Shown one piece after another: positions 36,600 to 48,365 of a stretch of DNA of 64,000 bases. Numbering within the stretch: position 1 is the stretch's first letter; each line of letters opens with the position of its first letter. The stretch is from Sipunculus nudus. Lineage: Eukaryota > Annelida > Sipuncula > Golfingiida > Sipunculidae. The notes beneath the pieces were generated by a model. It was given only the letters and a program-made list of their open reading frames with translations. It searched no databases and was not told the DNA's origin. The stretch covers positions 6,586,339 to 6,650,338 of the forward strand of contig CM049316.1 of NCBI GenBank assembly GCA_026874595.1, read 5' to 3'. The translations under genes and the position numbers were made by a program.

Positions 36600-39425
36600 T
36601 GTAACGTAAGCATATTGTTTGCTTAAATTATAATGTGATCATTTTCCTAAAAAAGAGACAAGTAAACTAGCTAAATCTGCTGGGCAAAATTTGTGGTGAA
36701 AATTTATTTATTTTTATCTGTTTTCAACTGAAAATGATTAAGGCCTGTCTAAGTGGGAGGGTTTCAGTATTCTGTAACACGGATTTTCGAACTACCATAC
36801 GTCGAAAAAAGCAGAACTAATCTGTCCACACACCTGCGAAAGTTCTTATTCCCCTGGTGTCTCGTGTCCATTGGTCAACTGACTGTCACTTGCAGGAGTC
36901 CGATTATGGATTGGCCCAAAGGTTCTGACTGAAAGTTCGGTACGTGACCACGGAACCGAATCAGGCCCCGTAGTGTTAAATGTCATGTCATAACTCATTC
37001 AAAAACGTGAAGAATCCACGCCAAAGTTCAGGTATTTTCACGGGGACAAAATTGCCGTAATTGGCAAAATACGGGTCTTATGATATGAAGTGCAAAAAAG
37101 CTAAGATTGAAGCATACCTGCACTGACCTTTCTAAACCCCAGGTTTATTAATTATATCTCTGCGATTCTTTTCCTGGTTTCGCAGGGGATAGGCAACTCC
37201 ATTCACGTTAGACTGCGATTCCGCTCTATTAATATTTGTACGAAGCCCCGTCCTGTCATCTACATTCACGTAACTAACATTCCTTTCTATAGTCACACGT
37301 TATAATATACTCGCATGTTATTTGACTATTGCAGTATTATTTACTGTATTATTATCATGATAATTATCTATATATGGACTAATGTATGTGTCTGAAATAA
37401 AACATTTATTATTATAATAATAATTATTATTATTATACGCATAAATTAAGTTTTACCTTCACGGCTAACCGGTACCCAATAATTTTAAATACAAGTTCTG
37501 AATATCCTAATTTCCTACCCTGGCATTTGATATTTTGTCTTTTTATCAGGGGGAGCCTGTTTGCTGTCATGATCAAAAGTACCATGTCTTTATTATTCAA
37601 CCAGTAGTCTTTTTTCGCCTCGCTATGAATATGAGGGGTTCTCAAGTTATATATCATCTGTGTGAGTTGTTTTTTTTTTTTTTTTTTTGTCGAATCTTAC
37701 ATGATGAATAGTTTGGTGCGTGGAAAGAAAGACTGATATAAAATCACAGGAAAAACAAACATGTTTTATAATGAAAATGTGACAAATTCACGGGACTATA
37801 TGATCTGATATAAAACTGTAAATGTATAACGACTGAAGTATAAATAAAAAGGATTTAGATTTCTCTCGTTTTTATGCAACAAACGACACAGACTCGTTGT
37901 ACAAGAAACTCATTGTGAAACTGGATTTGAAACTAGAGTGGTAAAACATGGTTTACTGATGAAAGTTCAAACAACACAGGCTTCCCTGTCATTTTTTATT
38001 TAACAATAACAACACAATTTCACATAATTAAAAAAATACTGTGAACTAGGACCTTTTATGTTCGCTACATGCATGTACTTAGTACCTTTGCTCTTGCTGG
38101 GAGTCATGTAAGTGAAGAGTGTGCAACATTTTTTTTTATATATCAATGAATGTCAATAAAGAAAGTGTCGGAAAATCAACGTTTGCTATACATCTAAAAC
38201 ATGTAAGCACAGGACGGAAATAAGATACGTTCTAAAAGCTTGCGTTCATTGATACAAGTAATTAGCCAAAACGGCCATCGACGTGTTACCCAAGGTGGCA
38301 TACCATTAAGTTATTTGCCATGAAAATAAAACAAAAGATTGCCTCAGTCAACATGTTTTAAAAAACATCAAAAGTGGACCAATTTAGATTGGAAATGATA
38401 AAGTCACCACTAAAACAATTATGAGCCTGATAGCAAGCTTTTGAGCAGAGTGGTTCATTGTTAAGACCTACTGCGATATGGAGGCGAAAATTATGAAACA
38501 TTTTCATTATATTTATTAATATCATCATTATCATTATTATTTTATTATTTTTATAATTTTTATTATTATTATTATTATTCAAAACGGTAAATAAAATTAA
38601 CGATGTTTGAGAAAGATTAAAACCGGGAGTGTCGTAAGTGAAGAGGTTACAGAGGGCTAAACCAATAAAAATGGAGATGAGACAGACGGTGACACGTTTT
38701 TAACACTTAAATATTCTAACCATGGCACGAACAGTATTCCTGTCTGAATATCTGAAGGCTAATGGAGAACCCAAAGGGAGAACCGGTTCGGAGAGTATTT
38801 TTACAAATATTTAAGGAACGACGTAATTGCATGAACGTTTATTTGAGTGTTCGCTTTTAACAGTTAAAAAGCTTGCCGTAGTGAATTTTATTCTCGAAAC
38901 ACATGATTAAAATAGGTACTGAAAAATTCATACTGATATGTTTATTGATCAAAATATTATAACATATCCTACCTTTTGAAAGTAACTGAAACTCACTCTT
39001 TAGTGTTTATGGACCGCAGCGTCAATTGGGTTTGTATTTGAGACGTACTCTCTTGAAAGACATCTTCACTTTCACCATTAGAATGTTTTTTCAAGCCTCG
39101 GAAAAATAAAATTCGTGATAAGTTGGCATAACAGACTTCATTATGATTGAAATTGAAGCCTATACTAAGATGGTTTACTTGAACAATCTACAGACAGCAA
39201 ATGCTTGGACAGTGAAGACAAATATAGATCTTGTTGTTTCTCTCCACATATTCACTAGTTCGGATGCAGCTACGGTATTCTTTTACTATAAACAATCTGT
39301 TAATCAGACGACCATAGGCCGAACGCTTGCCGGAAATAGAAAATTAAAGACAGACGGAGAGACAGAACATATTGTCGGTTTTCTATCAATGGAATGACTC
39401 TAAGGGCCATTGCTGAGAAGTTGTA
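36600..39425. other. Unassigned DNA with ATT microsatellites
   Basis: ATT-type microsatellites lie at about 37,405-37,436 and 38,513-38,580, and a poly-T run at about 37,670-37,688. No gene or element is recognised in the rest. Confidence 0.5.
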
Positions 39426-39429
39426 GCCC

Positions 39430-40075
39430 GTAGAATGACATATGAGACATTGGAACAAGCAAGCAGACAAAGCTGACAACAAAAGACGAACAGATAGACA
39501 TACTGACAATGTGAGACAAGATTGACACCAGATGACTTAACCATGTTATGGAGAAGACTCAGAGGAAGAAAATAAGCTATAGTTTATGTAACAGAGGTTT
39601 ATAATTTATTTGGAGATATTGCCAAAACATGATATGTGTGGGAGGGTCGAGTTCAGCGCCCCCTAGCGAACATATCCGGAAAATGGAAAAAAAAATTCGA
39701 TATATTGGTGTAAGACATAAGTTATATCAGTTTCAAAAGGATTCCTTCAAATTTGTGCCTTGTAGAATGCTATATGTGAGACGCAAGAGCAAGCAGGCGA
39801 ATTTGAGGAAAACTGACAAACAGACCGACACACTGACAAATTGACACACTATTGTTACCAGACGACTACACCAGGTTATGGAGTAGACTCAGAGGAAGAA
39901 AATACGCTATAGTTTATGTAATTGAGGCTTTAAATTTTGGAGATATGGCCAAAACATGATATGTTAAGGAGGTTCGCATCCAGCGCCCCCTAGCGGCCGT
40001 ATTCAAAAAATGGAAAAAGATTTCGAGATACTAGTGTAAGACTAACGATAAGTCAGTTTCAAAAAGGATTCCTGT
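39430..40075 (+). repeat. Two-unit tandem repeat (about 330 bp) with CTCF-like sites
   Basis: Two diverged units share AGACTCAGAGGAAGAAAATA, GCTATAGTTTATGTAA, GCCAAAACATGATATG and CAGCGCCCCCTAGCG. The last word occurs at 39,654 and 39,981, 327 bp apart. TATGTGAGAC- and GACAAACAGAC-type words precede each unit. No coding. Confidence 0.75.
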
Positions 40076-40399
40076 AACACAGTGGCCTCCAGGCAAGATT
40101 AATGAATTCTCGAAATATCTCGTCTGATGAGAGATTTAACGAGATATTGCGAGACTTGTAATAAAATCTTGTAGTACTAAATGAATGCTACCTTTTGCAA
40201 AAACTAGACTTCTCTAGCGTTAAAACTGACAAATTAGTCCATTGATTTTCAAATATTAGCACTTTGCCCGAAAATTGGTTACCATGGTAACCGAAAGCCA
40301 CACTACAGAAGAAAGGCCTTGGAATGACGATTAAAATGAGCTACTGTTGAAGTAGATACGACTAATAGTGCCAAAGATATGAAGAAAAAACCGTTTTGT

Positions 40400-40570
40400 A
40401 TACTTTTGATGACCTTGACCTTTGACCTATATTGATAAAAAAACAATAGGCTCCTGTTATTTTGAATTTTCCATCAACTGGTAATTTTTTAAAGCAATTG
40501 CTGCAAAATGCGACCTGTAGAGAGGAAACAGATAGACAGACAGACAGAGAAACAGACATCCGCGACTGAC
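40400..40570. promoter_or_regulatory. Nuclear-receptor-like half-site cluster in an interspersed repeat
   Basis: Three TGACCT half-sites lie in a row at 40,410-40,428, read on the minus strand as AGGTCA direct repeats with spacings of 1 and 0. A (GACA)n patch follows at about 40,528-40,550. The sequence is the repeat-type stretch seen elsewhere near GACCTTTTGACC words. Any receptor binding is inference. Confidence 0.35.
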
Positions 40571-40609
40571 CAACTAGTTTGTCGAAATCGGAGATTTCCG
40601 GCAAGCAAA

Positions 40610-41514
40610 AAAAAATTCACTGAAAAGTGAAGAATCCCGTTCTTTGTTAGAGTTTTTGATTAAACTATGAAGAATATTTTTTAAAAATAAATGCTTTTCT
40701 TATAGAATTGCATGAGCTTTTATTTCAGCACTGGCTTTAAACAGTTTAAAAAGCGTGCCGTATTCAATTTTATTCTCGAAACACATGATAAAAAAGCATT
40801 AAAAGTTCCATGCTGAAATTCCATTCACATTATAACATGCTCTAAAGAGCTTCGGAAAGATTTATGCACATCTTTCCTTTCCATACCAGTAACAGAAAAG
40901 GGCAGAAGTTAATCGAGACGAGTGTAACAATACGAATATTGGAATTTCTTGCAAGGAGGGGTGAACCGCTGCCATGCATAGAAATTGTCTAAAAAAGGTT
41001 CCCCCCCCCCCCCCACTGGATCCGCGCCTGAATACACGCTGTTCTTTCCCAACGGCTCAATCTAGAGCGTCATTCGAATAATAACATACGACTGTTAACT
41101 TTTCATCGTCCAATACGAGATAAAAAGTGAAAAAAAAAAACATTTAATAATTAACTTATTAACTCATTTAACTTATTACTATTCCACAAGTTCATCACAA
41201 AAGGGTCCACGCATCTGTTGTGGGCATTCCGATCAAAAAAATATGTTAATACGTGAAACTCTTTTATTAAATATATATATATTTTTTAAATGTTTTCAAA
41301 TATTTTTTAAATGTCATGCCAATGCAGACACTATAGTTTAATTTTGACGTCATTTACCCATCTCATTGTCCATCATGCCGCAAATGGGTTTGGGTGTTAC
41401 AACATTCTGATTCTGTGAAGGTGCTGGCTCAGCCCTTTAATAAATTTGTACCACTCTATGACTTATCAACATAAAGTAACATTCACATTCATATTTTGAG
41501 TCCCCTAGTCTTGG
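40610..41514. other. Unassigned DNA with one MITE end
   Basis: The right end of a CAGNNGCGGATCC-family MITE, CTGGATCCGCGCCTG, finishes at 41,030 after a run of about 15 C. Its left end is not clear. The remainder is AT-rich and unassigned. Confidence 0.45.
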
Positions 41515-41685
41515 CTTAACAGAATTTAGGAAAAGGTGGGGCCAAACCCAGGAGGACAAAAGATAAAACCTTAAAAACGTCCAAGGGTCCGAAAAGCGGA
41601 GGGCAAGGCCATACAAATTGGTCTGAAACCTTTAAAAAAGTTTGGAGTATCCGAACCCCTTGGACCCCCTCTGGATCCGCTTCTG
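41515..41685. mobile_element. MITE, CAGAAGCGGATCCAG family
   Basis: The right end CTCTGGATCCGCTTCTG is well kept. The left end near 41,515 is decayed. The inside has GTCCGAAAAGCGG and CCCCTTGGACCCC words also found in the element at 60.7 kb. Confidence 0.5.
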
Positions 41686-41881
41686 AATGGTCACCATCGG
41701 TCTTTACCTCTAACCTCATCAGACAATATCAACTCTTTGCAAACGTGTATGCTCCTCTGATGTTAACCTATGGTATCAATGGGGAAATTTTATAATAGTC
41801 TTGGCAGTGGTGTGTGTAATCGAGCTTGTTCTGGTCACTTTTAGGTGCATCTGGGGCTAACATAACATAGGTTGACTATGA

Positions 41882-42125
41882 CATCGACACAGCAAAATAC
41901 GATGCAATCATCACAACAGAATACGATGACATCATCACAACAAAATACTCGTCAGTACATCAAAATACGATAACGTCATCACAACAGAATGCATTGCTAT
42001 CATAGCAACAAAATACGATGATCTGAACACAAGAGAAAACGATGACATCACCACAAGTAAATAATATGACTAACAAAAAAATTGCAGCACAACAAAGTAC
42101 CAAGACGTCACCGCAACAAACTATT
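41882..42125. repeat. 24-bp minisatellite, degenerate
   Basis: About ten units related to CGATGACATCATCACAACA plus AAATA. The first six or seven keep the 24-bp period; later units are decayed. Confidence 0.75.
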
Positions 42126-42129
42126 CAGT

Positions 42130-42997
42130 ACGATAGATAATATTTATTGGTTGTTCTGATGGGAAACTTTAACGGGTTTCCACTATCGGACAAGAAAACG
42201 TGCATGTTCTGACAGTAATGTTCACTGGAGAATAAACCAATTTGATCTGATGCCATCCTGATATCCGATAAGATTACAGAATAATGACTTCATTCAAAAA
42301 AAGCAGTACCCAGCAAGTCCCGTATCTTCAACGAAGAATATGACGCAAATAGATAACGGCAATGATGCTAAGGATCAAACCACTGCGATCCACTCCCTGG
42401 GCAATCAGCTGCCAAATATTATCTTATATCATTATCTGTTTTCAGCAATCACTCTCAGTGTAGATATTGAGTGAAGGGCATTTTTAAAAACCAAATTTAG
42501 ATAACAACGCTGTGCACGTATAAAATAAATGTAGTATAGCACCTTAAACTGCAATGTCTTGTCCATAAAATTTCACCACCTTATACAGGTTTGATAATGG
42601 GTAAAGCAGATAATTCATTCTGGAAAAACCTTGGCGAATGACAGCCAGACATTATTAAAAGTGACTTTGAGAGTTATTAATTTCTTTATTAATGAAAACA
42701 GACGAAATTACATTCTTTTGTTCAATGTAGACATGCAAATAAGGTCCTCCACAGTATTTGTACATATAGAAATATACATTTTTTTTCAGATTATACGTCA
42801 TGTGTAATGCAAAAAGAACTATAATTTACAGATTTATGGCCAAAGTATTATACCTATCTACAAATGTTACCGACCGGACTTTTTAATTAATTGTATATAA
42901 GCGTAAAATGCAAACATGGAAACGCATAACTGTTTAATAAAAATATAGAAATAGAGAAACAGCGGGAAAAACATGTTCTTTAAATTTTCCTCACAGT
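42130..42997. other. Unassigned AT-rich DNA
   Basis: No gene or repeat recognised. Confidence 0.4.
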
Positions 42998-44364
42998 CAG
43001 TGTCGGATCATGAATTTCGAGAACGGGGGAGGGGGGCGCTAATAATGTATTGATGCTTGATGGATATTATGAAAAGTTTATTTTCTGGGGAAAAATTAAA
43101 TATGACACTGGTATATTAAACGTCTTTTCACAATACAGTCAAACTTAAGGGGTTGGGGTGAACGTGTGGCCGGACTCTAATATTCACCTTTCTTCACACT
43201 AAAGATATGGTGTTACGGAACCTAATATCAACAGATCACGTATGCGTGATGAACATAAATTTTGTCAAGGAGATAACAAAAAATTTAGATTCTGTAACAC
43301 TAGGCAGCGAGAAATGTCTAGGGGAATGAATAAAGAAGTCAGTGGTCCTTTGTTAACAAATAACTATAATTTATTCATAAAACAACCCTAAAATTACAAT
43401 ACACCAAATAAATACAATGACACAGTATAACAGCAAATCAATACAACCACACGGTAAAATAAACAAAGTGCACAGTACCTGGATACCACCACTGTCACAA
43501 CGATAAATCCTTTTAAATGTTTATGCCTGATGAAAAGTCCACACAAACTCTCCCGGAGAATAACAGTCCAATGTAAAGCTCTTGTAACAATCCAGAAAGT
43601 AAACTCGAGGCAGGCAGCACCAAATTATATAGAGTTAGTGATAGTAGAATCCCTGAAATTACTGAATAATCGGACAGGTCCCGCACGTCTGTGTCCGCTG
43701 GAATATTCTCTCACCTCTCTCTGCTTTAAAAAAACAGCCCCCTATTTATAAATTCTTGCCCCAAGCCGAGAATTTTCCACTTCTCGAACAGTCTAAAGGA
43801 TCTAACATAATACACAGTAAACACGCAATACAGGAATCATCTAGAAGAACATCGCTGTGTCTCTACATACCAGGGTCCACACGTGAGCCCGTCCCGGCTC
43901 GGCCAGGCGAGAAAGCCCCAAGCTAGCATGAGAGTTCAACCAGTACGGATTAAACCGAGAGTGCAACTACAACACGAGTGACGCCCGTGTCACACAATTA
44001 AAAGAGCACCTGTAACAATGAACTGAACAGTCTTAACATTCAATCGTTTTTCGGATGTAACATCAATGGCAAAAATGAGTATCTACGGTAAATACACGCA
44101 AAATATCACCTTTTATATTAAGTCTAGGCCTAATCTTCTAGGAAACTAATTGGTAGGTTCACATCTTATGTTATGTCCAAGCAGAATATAAAAATGGGGA
44201 TGCTGTCTTCACGGAGCAAATTAAAAACCGATAAAGAAAATAAAACGATAACAATCTTGATAAAAAAAGGAACTAAATATTGTAATCACGAATAATTGGG
44301 TAGAAATGAAATATGAGAAATGTTACAGATCATCGGGGCGAACCCCCTTCTGGATCCGCTACTG
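42998..44364. mobile_element. TIR element interrupted by an LTR-like insertion
   Basis: The left end CAGTGTCGGATCATGAA and the inverse of the right end, CAGTAGCGGATCCAGAA, match at 13 of 17 positions. CACAGT is repeated directly on both sides (42,992-42,997 and 44,365-44,370). The ends belong to the CAGNNGCGGATCC MITE family. About 807 bp inside (43,211-44,017) is the separate LTR-like insertion, leaving about 560 bp of the original non-coding element. Confidence 0.65.
43211..44017 (-). mobile_element. Solo-LTR-like repeat, copy 1
   Basis: Begins TGTTACGG and ends CTGTAACA: the TG...CA ends and 6-bp inverted repeat TGTTAC/GTAACA are typical of LTRs. On the minus strand it has TTATAAATAGGGGGC (near 43,750), which looks like a TATA box, and a later GAATAAATTATAG (near 43,377), which looks like a polyadenylation signal. 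That is the order expected in an LTR. A second copy lies at 45,611-46,916. No gag or pol sequence and no second LTR sit beside it. Only a partial target repeat (ATGG/ATGA) is seen. Confidence 0.6.
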
Positions 44365-44370
44365 CACAGT

Positions 44371-45537
44371 GTCATTTATATATATATATATACAAAAATT
44401 TACTTCTTTGAGATTATGTATTATATGTAAAGTTAATGAAGCTCTCATTCACAGATGTAAGGCTAAATTAGGTTTTCTCACTTGAAATGTTACCGAAACG
44501 CACCCAATTATCTTGACGTACAGTAATACGATGTATCGGTACAAATAAAGACAAATTTTCCTCTGATAATTTGGCCATTTTCTTACCAATTTAATATAAA
44601 CCTGAAACAACTAGCTTTAACGTAATGCTTACAGAATCTCATTTGCCTTTAATTATCAATTATTAGACAACCAGACAAAGGCAATCCTAATTAAGCATTT
44701 TGCTTTTAACGCAGATGTTCTCAAAGATCAAATGGTGGTTCCCTGACACAATAAAACTGCCTAAACTTTTGAGTTTTACATTTGAACTGTAATATGACTG
44801 AAATTAAAACATTTGTCAGGTGGAAAAAATCACCCCGTATGATTAGGACAGGAGATTTGGACATTTTGCATCATAATATAAATACAACATTATCCAATTA
44901 TATGATTTCGGGTAGCATCATTAAACCTAGAATCGTTTCTGCCTCGGCTGTTAATGTTAATTAATATCTTTTATCCCTATTAATTTGTTCTACGTTTCTG
45001 TATAAACACACTAATGATATGATTTTGTGTCATCTAAAGTGATCTATGAAGCAGTAACTGTTCTCGAGTACTTGCAAATCCTCCCAAAATTTAATAAATA
45101 GATTTTATTAAGGAACGAAATGCCATACAACAGGGCTTCTTTTGAATCTGATTCTTTGAAATAATAAAATCCACCTGTCCAAAGAAATGTTGATATTCTT
45201 GGAGATTATGATATGAGAACTGTATCTCGCATCATGACGTCACGTCTTAATGTTATATTATTCTGTGTCAGTCCTTTATGAGTCAACTGGTTATTCTTCT
45301 CCATTATAATGGAAGTATACGAGAACTCCGAGCACAGGATTTTTCTTACGCTTTATATCCATAGAGTGGCTCACCATTGTCGATATCTTAATATAATGCC
45401 TTACTTCCTCAGAAGTACCGCTATTGCGTCTCCTGCTGACAGAATTATTTCCGATTTTCAAAGATTGGTTATATATAGTTGTTAATATATTATCAAATAG
45501 ACAGGCAAGGAACAAGAAACTCCAGGAACATAGGAAA
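44371..45537. other. Unassigned AT-rich DNA
   Basis: No gene recognised. Only a short (TA)n patch lies at its left edge. Confidence 0.4.
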
Positions 45538-45575
45538 ATAATTATATGTATATATTTATAAATTTATATATATAA

Positions 45576-45610
<35 letters not shown>
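45538..45610. repeat. (TA)n microsatellite, left of LTR copy 2
   Basis: Interrupted TA repeat. The LTR-like copy 2 starts directly at its right end. Confidence 0.93.
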
Positions 45611-45613
<3 letters not shown>

Positions 45614-46913
45614 TTAAGGAACCTAATAACAATAGATCACGTAGTCGTGGCGAGCATAAATTTTGTTATGGAGAAAAAAAAACAGATACTGTAATACTAG
45701 GCAGCGTGAAATGTGTGGGGGAATGAATAAAGAAGTCAGTGTTTTTTTTTGACAAATAATTATAACTTATCCTGAAAATTTATCCTAACATTACAATACA
45801 CTAAATCAATACAATTACACAATAAAACAAATAAAATGTACAGTACCAGATTTCTGGATCCTAAGCTTTGATTCTGGATACCACCACTGTCACAGCTCAA
45901 AAAATCCTTTCAAACATATAATCCAGATGAACAGTTCACGTAAATCTTCTCAGAGAATAACAGTCCAATGTAATCTCGAAAAAAATCACAAAGGCAAACC
46001 GAAGACTGAATAAAATCTGTTACAAAGTTCGAAGAATATCTATAAGTGCTGAAATTATCGGAAAGGTCCACAAACTGACTCACACTCCTCCGTTTCCGCT
46101 GGAATATTTCTCTCTCCCCTCTCTTTTAACACACAGCCCCCATTTATAATTTTTTCATCCGAAAAGACTAGGAATGGAAAACTCCGTAGAACAATACACA
46201 CGTTACAGGAACAGACTTGAAACATCTAAAACGAAGTACGTAGACTGGTACCCCGCTCTAAAATGGGACCACTGCTCTTGGCCAATCATGGAGACGGGCG
46301 TACAACGCCATCTTAGGTACTCTCGGGAGACTGGTTCCATATCAAGTATATGCTCAGAGAAGTTGCCAAAAGTTGGCTGTACATTTCGTGTGACATTAAT
46401 TATTAGATTAATAGATATTGATAATAAATCAATGCCACGTACAGTAGAATATCATAGATTCAGTATATCGTATTCTCTATACATTACCTATCATTCAGTT
46501 TTTGTGCAACAACTCATTTTTCAAAATTTTAAAACTAGAAATAAATAAAGAAAATTATTTTATAATTTTTTTTCACGGATGGTCAGCCAGGATTGCGTGA
46601 TCGTCCATGACAATCGGTATGAGCGTACATACTGGAGTTGGGACCAGTCAGGAGTTGCAACTGGGAGTACTTAAGGTGGAGAAGTACGCCTGTCTCTATG
46701 CTTGGCTAAGGGCCATGATAGATCAGGGTACCAGTCTACAAAGAACGCTGTGTTTCTACACTTCAGACCCCACACATGGGCCAGGCCAACTCGCACGTCT
46801 CCCATGGCAACGAACTATGCCGGCCCAACATGTAACACTCCTGCACACAATAATCCAGGGCCTGCCTAAAACGAATCAGAATGTCAACAGCGCACAATAA
46901 AGAGACACTTGTG

Positions 46914-46916
<3 letters not shown>
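45611..46916 (-). mobile_element. Solo-LTR-like repeat, copy 2, with an inserted segment
   Basis: Matches copy 1 over its length: GGAACCTAATA, ATAAATTTTG, ACTAGGCAGCG, GAATGAATAAAGAAGTCAGT, CCACCACTGTCACA, GAGAATAACAGTCCAATGTA and the TATA-like block near 46,147. About 500 bp, from about 46,235 to 46,738, is absent from copy 1 and appears to be an insertion. The open frames at 46,174-46,548 and 46,607-46,900 span this insertion and are probably not genes. The copy is bounded on both sides by (TA)n. Confidence 0.6.
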
Positions 46917-46970
<54 letters not shown>

Positions 46971-46983
46971 TTATATATATATA
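46917..46983. repeat. (TA)n microsatellite, right of LTR copy 2
   Basis: TA repeat that follows the LTR end without a gap. Confidence 0.95.
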
Positions 46984-47149
46984 TTGCATCTTGAATTTTT
47001 ATATTTCATCTAATCACAAATAAAAAAAAAACAATGTAAATAAGCTTCATATTTAACATATTTGGAATATATGTTTATCACAATTAAAGAAAAATACATT
47101 TCTTTCTTTCCCTTATATGAACCTACCGTTATAGGATAAGAATGATGCT

Positions 47150-47350
47150 ATGTTTTTGTTATCATCAGGCCTTCTGGATTTCAGGATTTATATGCATCTT
47201 CTAAAAGTCATCATCTGTCGTAAAAACAATAGAGGGAATCTCTGAAGATTGAAATTCTGCTATTCTGCCTCCGAGACGCTGGTGGGAATCGAATCGGTGA
47301 CCTTTCTCTCATTGGTTCAACGCCTCAACCACTCACCCACGTGATCCCGA
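47150..47350 (-). mobile_element. tRNA-derived SINE
   Basis: On the minus strand, TGGGTGAGTGG (47,329-47,339) fits a pol III A box and GATTCGATTCC (47,285-47,295) fits a B box. They are 44 nt apart, as in a tRNA. The head resembles a Ser/Leu-type tRNA (GAGTGGTTGAGGCG). The T stem does not pair well, so a working tRNA is unlikely. The body extends toward lower coordinates with an unclear end. Confidence 0.6.
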
Positions 47351-47783
47351 TCTTGTCACATCTTGTGCCCCGCTTTGTATCGATGCAGGCTGGCGATACA
47401 ACCGATCCGTAGTTTAAAGCCGGCTAATGACCTATTTTTTTTTGTAGTATTCATGTCATTTTTGGTGGTTGCTCACATGTCCGGTAGTTGAAAGGTCACA
47501 AGTTGCAAAACGACCTTTGTAAAATACTGGTTTGTCTGACTTGAATGTCCAAATGTCCCTACTGAATATGTTTGTTTTATTCCGAAGGGCCTCCCCGTTT
47601 TAGAAACACGTTGATATAAACAAATCAAACAGCCTGTGTGATTCTTACAAATATTCATGAGAAAAATTTCCAGGGGATGATCATCTCTGGTTAATAATGG
47701 TCAGATACGGGAATAGATCCCTTCAAATAAAGGGAATCCTAAACGCTCTAAGGAGTGAGGATATCTTCTAAATTTGCTGAGCT

Positions 47784-47853
47784 ATGACCAAACCAAACGG
47801 GGAACCATCACACATGCCCCAGAAGTACTTGCCACCCAGCTGGGTTCACCCAG
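47784..47853 (+). CDS. Candidate first coding exon, unrecognised
   Basis: An ATG at 47,784 opens 23 codons (MTKPNGEPSHMPQKYLPPSW and three more) that run to a strong donor, CCCAG|GTAAGCAC. The start context is poor (C at -2, T at -1; G at -3). No homologue is recognised and no downstream exon is identified. The evidence is one good donor and one open frame. Confidence 0.17.
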
Positions 47854-47859
47854 GTAAGC

Positions 47860-48313
47860 ACACAGCATGTAATTCACCATGTGTAAAAACCCCGTTTACT
47901 CGTTAATTTTAACAACAGGGACGATTATTTTCCACCTAACCCATCACACATTGATGATAAAGGCAGCGCTCTAGGAACATCCAAGTCTAGTAAGGATCCT
48001 CGCGTCCACTGCCAAGGGCTCTTCATTAAACGTCTCCCTGTTAACGTTCTGTAGGTATGAAAAGACAGCCTGCACGTTTACACTACTGCGAGACTATGTG
48101 AGACCGCCTTTGTTGAAAGGTTGAAAGGAAAATTATCTACCTGAGCTCTCAGGTATTAACTGGCTAAATATAGAACAAAAGGTTCAATGAATATGGATAT
48201 GTGGTAAACAATATTCTTTACATATGCGAAACGAAGAGCATGTAACATAAGATACCTTAAAAACTTTGCAGCAGTCGTGAAAAGTGAGAGTTTAGAAGTG
48301 TTGTATTAAATTT

Positions 48314-48365
<52 letters not shown>

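Noticed and set aside
46174-46900. Two open frames of 124 and 97 codons
   Set aside because: They lie across the extra segment inside the LTR-like copy 2, have no recognisable domain, and are not open in copy 1.
47285-47348. Possible functional tRNA gene
   Set aside because: A and B boxes are correctly spaced, but the T stem and acceptor stem do not pair properly. A SINE head is the better reading.
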